From a bacterium (GTDB taxonomy: Bacteria; Pseudomonadota; Gammaproteobacteria; Burkholderiales; Methylophilaceae), in contig DAIDAS010000076.1 in the NCBI GenBank assembly GCA_027310505.1, positions 1 through 8,646 on the forward strand: 8,646 bases of DNA, read 5' to 3'. The translations under genes were made by a program, and so were the position numbers. The notes beneath the pieces are model-generated. The model did no database searches. It saw only the letters and a program-made list of their open reading frames with translations, and was not told where the DNA came from. Below, one piece after another: positions 6,594-8,646 of the stretch (position 1 is its first letter; every line of letters begins with the position of its first letter).

Positions 6594-6725
6594 ATGAAAA
6601 ATCATTTGAGGAAGATTGCGGCAATTTTAGTCACTGTTTCAGCGCTCGCTGGTAGCACATCTTCTGGCGGCACAGACGCGACGATTCGCTTCGTCAACTT
6701 GGTCAAAACAGGGCATGTGACATGA
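6594..6725 (+). CDS. Small exported peptide gene (43 residues) coupled to the hemerythrin gene
   Basis: The product is a 43-residue peptide. It begins MKNHLRKIAAILVTVSALAG, a clear signal-peptide pattern with basic residues, a hydrophobic core and small residues near a cleavage site. The tail is STSSGGTDATIRFVNLVKTG, ending HVT. AGGAA at 6580-6584 precedes the ATG by about nine bases. Its TGA overlaps the hemerythrin ATG as ATGA at 6722-6725, the usual sign of translational coupling. I recognise no family. It could be a secreted microprotein, a leader that sets translation of the next gene, or the remnant of a longer periplasmic protein whose end has been replaced. The overlap and the signal sequence make me favour a real gene. 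Confidence 0.55.
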   Translation: MKNHLRKIAAILVTVSALAGSTSSGGTDATIRFVNLVKTGHVT

Positions 6726-7243
6726 AAGGTCATGATCATCTCGCAAACTCGCCTCCTGAGGTCGGCCTACGTTCGATCGAGGATGAGCATGTGCGCTTGG
6801 TCATTTTACTGAAAGACATGCGTGATATGTGTGGGTATTATTTTGAAAGCAATCATCAATGCCAGGATTGCAACCGCGAAAGACAGGCTTCCTGCCAAGG
6901 GCTTTTCCCTTCGTACGCTCTCGACTTTCTTGAATTGGTGATTGAGCATTTCGAAAACGAAGATGCCCTCATAGATGAAATCCGGGAGATACCTGAATTC
7001 GAATTGGAGCTGAAGTCACACAAAAAAGCCCATCTGCAAATACTGAGGGAGCTAGAAGGGTTGCTGCAAGACATGAAAACCCTGAATTCCCAAGGCCAAA
7101 CAGTTATGGCACTCCGGGTTTTTCATGAGAGGGCAGATTCGTTGCTAAACGAGCATACACAACTTTTTGATGCCCCACTGGTGCGCAAACTCCATGAAGA
7201 GCACCAACGATTTGACACACCGAAAGGAGGCAGTGATGCCTGA
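6722..7243 (+). CDS. Hemerythrin-like di-iron protein with a four-cysteine insert
   Basis: This encodes a 173-residue cytoplasmic four-helix protein. All seven hemerythrin iron ligands can be placed with the canonical spacing: His-23 (EDEH), His-76 and Glu-80 (EHFENE), His-100 and His-104 (HKKAH), His-145 and Asp-150 (EHTQLFD). Such proteins bind O2 at a non-haem di-iron centre and serve in oxygen sensing, O2 carriage or nitric-oxide/iron handling. Between the first and second helices lies a polar segment with Cys-37, Cys-47, Cys-50 and Cys-58 (CQDC core), which ordinary hemerythrins do not need. It could hold zinc or copper or act as a redox switch. Its start overlaps the small peptide gene by 4 bases, and its end overlaps the DUF2231 start by 8 bases, so the three genes form a tight operon. 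No DNA-binding or signalling domain is attached. Confidence 0.87.
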   Translation: MKGHDHLANSPPEVGLRSIEDEHVRLVILLKDMRDMCGYYFESNHQCQDCNRERQASCQGLFPSYALDFLELVIEHFENEDALIDEIREIPEFELELKSHKKAHLQILRELEGLLQDMKTLNSQGQTVMALRVFHERADSLLNEHTQLFDAPLVRKLHEEHQRFDTPKGGSDA

Positions 7244-7799
7244 AATCATTCCAAATCTACACCCGTTGGTGGTGCATTTCCCAATCGCGCTGATTTCCCT
7301 GTCAGCACTGTTCCATGTTATTGCCCTGGCAGCCCGACGCAAGCCGTATGCACACCATTGCGCAACCATTGCGCATTCCATGCTGTGGCTTGGCGCACTG
7401 TCAGCAGTGTTTGCTGTTGTGTTTGGTTGGGTCGCATTCAATAGCGTTAACCATGATGAATCAGGCCATGTCGCCATGCTAGTTCACCGTGGCTGGGCGC
7501 TTGCCACCTTGGCTGTACTGATTGCTCTTGCGGGCTGGGATGCTTGGCGCAGCAAGGTGGACACAGTGCCTTTGTGGTGGTTCACAGCCGCTGTAATCGG
7601 AGCGTGGAGCATGGTAGCCGTGACAGCATGGCATGGAGGCGAACTGGTGTACCGTCACGGATTGGGCGTGATGGCACTGCCGGCGGTCGAAACTGGTCAC
7701 GTGCATGTGCATGACGATGCCGATCATGACAAAGACTCAACTCATAGCCATGCCGGTGACGAGAAATATGAACACTCCACTGACTGGCATGAACATTAG
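7236..7799 (+). CDS. DUF2231 membrane protein with His-rich tail
   Basis: This encodes a 187-residue inner-membrane protein with about four transmembrane helices (near 14-33, 47-69, 86-104, 112-131). The DUF2231 hallmark NLHPLVVHFPIAL is at the N-terminus, and a conserved WHGGELVYRHGLGV is at 132-145. The last 35 residues are rich in His and acidic residues (GHVHVHDDADHDKD, THSHAGDEKYEH, DWHEH) and look like a metal-binding tail. I chose the ATG at 7236 because AAAGGAGG at 7223-7230 is five bases upstream and because the remnant copy at 1021 starts at the same residue. An earlier in-frame ATG at 7167 lies inside the hemerythrin gene and lacks support. The biochemical function of DUF2231 is not known to me. 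The conserved His residues in the helices could bind haem or metal (inference). Confidence 0.88.
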   Translation: MPEIIPNLHPLVVHFPIALISLSALFHVIALAARRKPYAHHCATIAHSMLWLGALSAVFAVVFGWVAFNSVNHDESGHVAMLVHRGWALATLAVLIALAGWDAWRSKVDTVPLWWFTAAVIGAWSMVAVTAWHGGELVYRHGLGVMALPAVETGHVHVHDDADHDKDSTHSHAGDEKYEHSTDWHEH

Positions 7800-7811
7800 G
7801 AGGAGCACATC

Positions 7812-8243
7812 ATGAAATTATGGATCCGTCTCTGCGCCGTTGTGCTGGCGCTGCACCCGGCCATCGCGTCGGCCGGACCATCGGTGACGGTATACAAGAG
7901 CCCGACCTGCGGCTGCTGCAAAAAGTACGTCGAATACCTGAAAAGCAACGGCTTCCAGGTTTCGGCCATCGACAGCGGTGACATGGACGGCATCAAGAAG
8001 CGCTACGGCGTGAGCCGCGTTGCAAGCTGCCATACCGCGCTGGTCGACGGTTACGTGGTCGAGGGCCATGTGCCGGTGGGCGCCATCCACAAGCTGCTCA
8101 AGGAGAAGCCCGCCATCGCAGGCATCAGCGTACCCGGCATGCCTCTGAATTCGCCTGGCATGGGCGAGATGCAGAAAGGCACCCTGACTGTGTACAGCGT
8201 CCCCAAGGATGGGGCGGCACCCAAGGTGTTTTCAGTCGAATGA
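7812..8243 (+). CDS. DUF411 periplasmic metal-binding protein
   Basis: This encodes a 143-residue exported protein of the DUF411 family, repeatedly found in copper/silver resistance clusters. A signal peptide ends near residue 21 (PAIASA). The mature part has a thioredoxin-like start VTVYKSPTCGCCKKYVEYL with Cys-33, Cys-35 and Cys-36, a second conserved site ASCHTALVDGYVVEGHVP (Cys-73, His-74, His-86), and the family ending GISVPGMP..SPGM with several methionines. These Cys/His/Met groups suit Cu(I) binding; a chaperone or buffering role in the periplasm is inferred. AGGAGGAG at 7798-7805 precedes the ATG, and the gap to the DUF2231 stop is only 12 bases, so they form one operon. Its codons are visibly more G/C-rich at third positions than those of the hemerythrin and helical genes, which suggests the neighbours have different histories. 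Confidence 0.9.
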   Translation: MKLWIRLCAVVLALHPAIASAGPSVTVYKSPTCGCCKKYVEYLKSNGFQVSAIDSGDMDGIKKRYGVSRVASCHTALVDGYVVEGHVPVGAIHKLLKEKPAIAGISVPGMPLNSPGMGEMQKGTLTVYSVPKDGAAPKVFSVE

Positions 8244-8344
8244 GGCGACTGTAATGGGGATCAATCGAGGAATAGGAAAAACGCAAGGCTGCATTGTTAG
8301 AGCCAGTTGTGCTGCATAGCAGCAATGCATATGAGGAGACGGAT
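8244..8344 (+). other. Intergenic stretch with small nested hairpins
   Basis: The 101 bases between the DUF411 and GHGG genes hold GCTGC-ATA-GCAGC (8311-8323) and a wider TGCATTG/CAATGCA pair (8290-8296 with 8323-8329), just before the ribosome site GAGGAG at 8333-8338. These could fold near the translation start. No gene is supported here. Confidence 0.3.
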
Positions 8345-8521
8345 ATGGACTGGTTATCACAGAACTGGATATGGGTGCTGGTATTCGCGGTATTCATCGG
8401 GATGCATCTGTTCGGCCATGGCGGTCACGGTGGACATGGCGGTTGTTGTGGCGGGGGTGATCAAGGCCCAACAGAGAGAGAAGAGTCCGGCAAGGATCGG
8501 CAACAAGGTCATCACCACTGA
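8345..8521 (+). CDS. 58-residue membrane peptide with GHGG repeats and HHH end
   Basis: The product has one transmembrane helix (about 8-23, WIWVLVFAVFIGMHLF) followed by a metal-binding-looking run, GHGGHGGHGGCCGGG (24-38), then a charged tail ending GHHH. GAGGAG at 8333-8338 lies six bases before the ATG at 8345, which fixes the start over a longer in-frame option at 8294 that has no ribosome site. Small single-helix proteins with GHGG/CC runs are common in proteobacterial copper loci; I know no defined function. The repeats and two cysteines suggest a membrane-tethered Cu/Zn/Ni buffer. It lies 12 bases before the next gene, so they are cotranscribed. Confidence 0.82.
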   Translation: MDWLSQNWIWVLVFAVFIGMHLFGHGGHGGHGGCCGGGDQGPTEREESGKDRQQGHHH

Positions 8522-8533
8522 GGAGAGAAAATC

Positions 8534-8646
8534 ATGCTGAACATAAAACTCATTTCCTGGGCATTAGGGCTGTGGAGCGCAGTCACGTTTGTCGTATGCG
8601 TAATCTACGGACTGGTCACCCCACAGGCGCTGCATATGCATGCGCT
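8534..8646 (+). CDS. DUF5676-like small membrane protein, N-terminal part
   Basis: The first 37 codons are in the window and the gene runs off the right edge. It begins MLNIKLISWALGLWSAVTFV followed by VCVIYGLVTP, a transmembrane helix, then QALHMHA. The pattern MLN(I/V)K...W.LG...AVTF resembles small DUF5676 membrane proteins found in metal-resistance clusters; this is recall, not a search. AGGAGAG at 8521-8527 gives a ribosome site before the ATG at 8534. The gap to the GHGG gene is 12 bases. Confidence 0.75.
   Translation, partial: MLNIKLISWALGLWSAVTFVVCVIYGLVTPQALHMHA

Noticed and set aside
6542..6655. A 38-codon GTG frame containing several cysteines before the hemerythrin gene
   Set aside because: No ribosome site, and it overlaps the better-supported signal-peptide frame at 6594-6725.
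7167..7238. A longer DUF2231 start at 7167
   Set aside because: It lies inside the hemerythrin gene without a ribosome site. The ATG at 7236 has AAAGGAGG and matches the start of the remnant at 1021.
7354..7375. Perfect 11-bp tandem repeat (ACCATTGCGCA twice) in the DUF2231 gene
   Set aside because: Eleven bases is not a whole number of codons and the frame is intact across it, so it is probably chance or ancient and has no visible effect.
8294..8344. A longer start for the GHGG peptide (75 residues)
   Set aside because: No ribosome site precedes it. GAGGAG is correctly spaced for the ATG at 8345.
1..8646. CRISPR arrays, tRNA/rRNA genes, transposases and integrase sites
   Set aside because: I found no regularly spaced repeats, no cloverleaf or rRNA-like stretches and no recombinase reading frames, although the duplicated module suggests past rearrangement.

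Overview
The window looks like part of a copper/silver (heavy-metal) handling island from a Gram-negative bacterium. The basis is an RND metal-efflux pump end, a TonB-dependent outer-membrane receptor, lipoprotein and Sec signal peptides, and a CusRS/CopRS-type two-component pair. The codon and protein style suggests a betaproteobacterium (Nitrosomonadales/Burkholderiales-like), but I cannot fix the taxon from the sequence alone.

Layout. (1) Positions 1-592, + strand: the C-terminal 196 residues of a CusA-type RND transporter. Thirty bases later comes a small helical lipoprotein (623-979), then a decayed 5' fragment of a DUF2231 membrane-protein gene (1021-1134). (2) Positions 1135-1327: a convergent intergenic stretch with two short hairpins and no gene I can support. 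(3) Positions 1328-6057, - strand, read right to left: response regulator (cusR-like), sensor kinase (cusS-like, 4-base overlap), a His/Cys-containing small membrane protein resembling DUF2946, and a TonB-dependent receptor. (4) Positions 6058-6160: an intergenic region holding a perfect inverted repeat, ATTAC-N6-GTAAT, a good candidate operator for the regulator. (5) Positions 6161-8646, + strand: a second, signal-less copy of the helical protein, a 43-residue exported peptide gene, a hemerythrin-like protein with a four-cysteine insert, an intact DUF2231 membrane protein with a His-rich tail, a DUF411 CGCC metal-binding protein, a 58-residue GHGG/His-rich membrane peptide, and the start of a DUF5676-like small membrane protein that runs off the window.

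How the parts may work together (inference): the two-component system senses metal in the periplasm and switches on its own block, including the outer-membrane receptor. CusA expels metal. The exported and membrane small proteins (helical lipoprotein, DUF2231, DUF411, GHGG peptide, DUF5676) probably bind or buffer metal at the envelope. The hemerythrin-like protein adds a di-iron oxygen/redox sensing or scavenging function.

The most striking structural point is a partial duplication. A helical-protein gene followed by a DUF2231 gene occurs on both sides of the minus-strand block. The left unit has an intact lipoprotein but a ruined DUF2231 gene. The right unit has a helical copy without signal peptide but an intact DUF2231 gene. 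The best candidate for an undescribed system is the tightly spaced peptide-hemerythrin-DUF2231-DUF411-small-protein series at 6594-8646.
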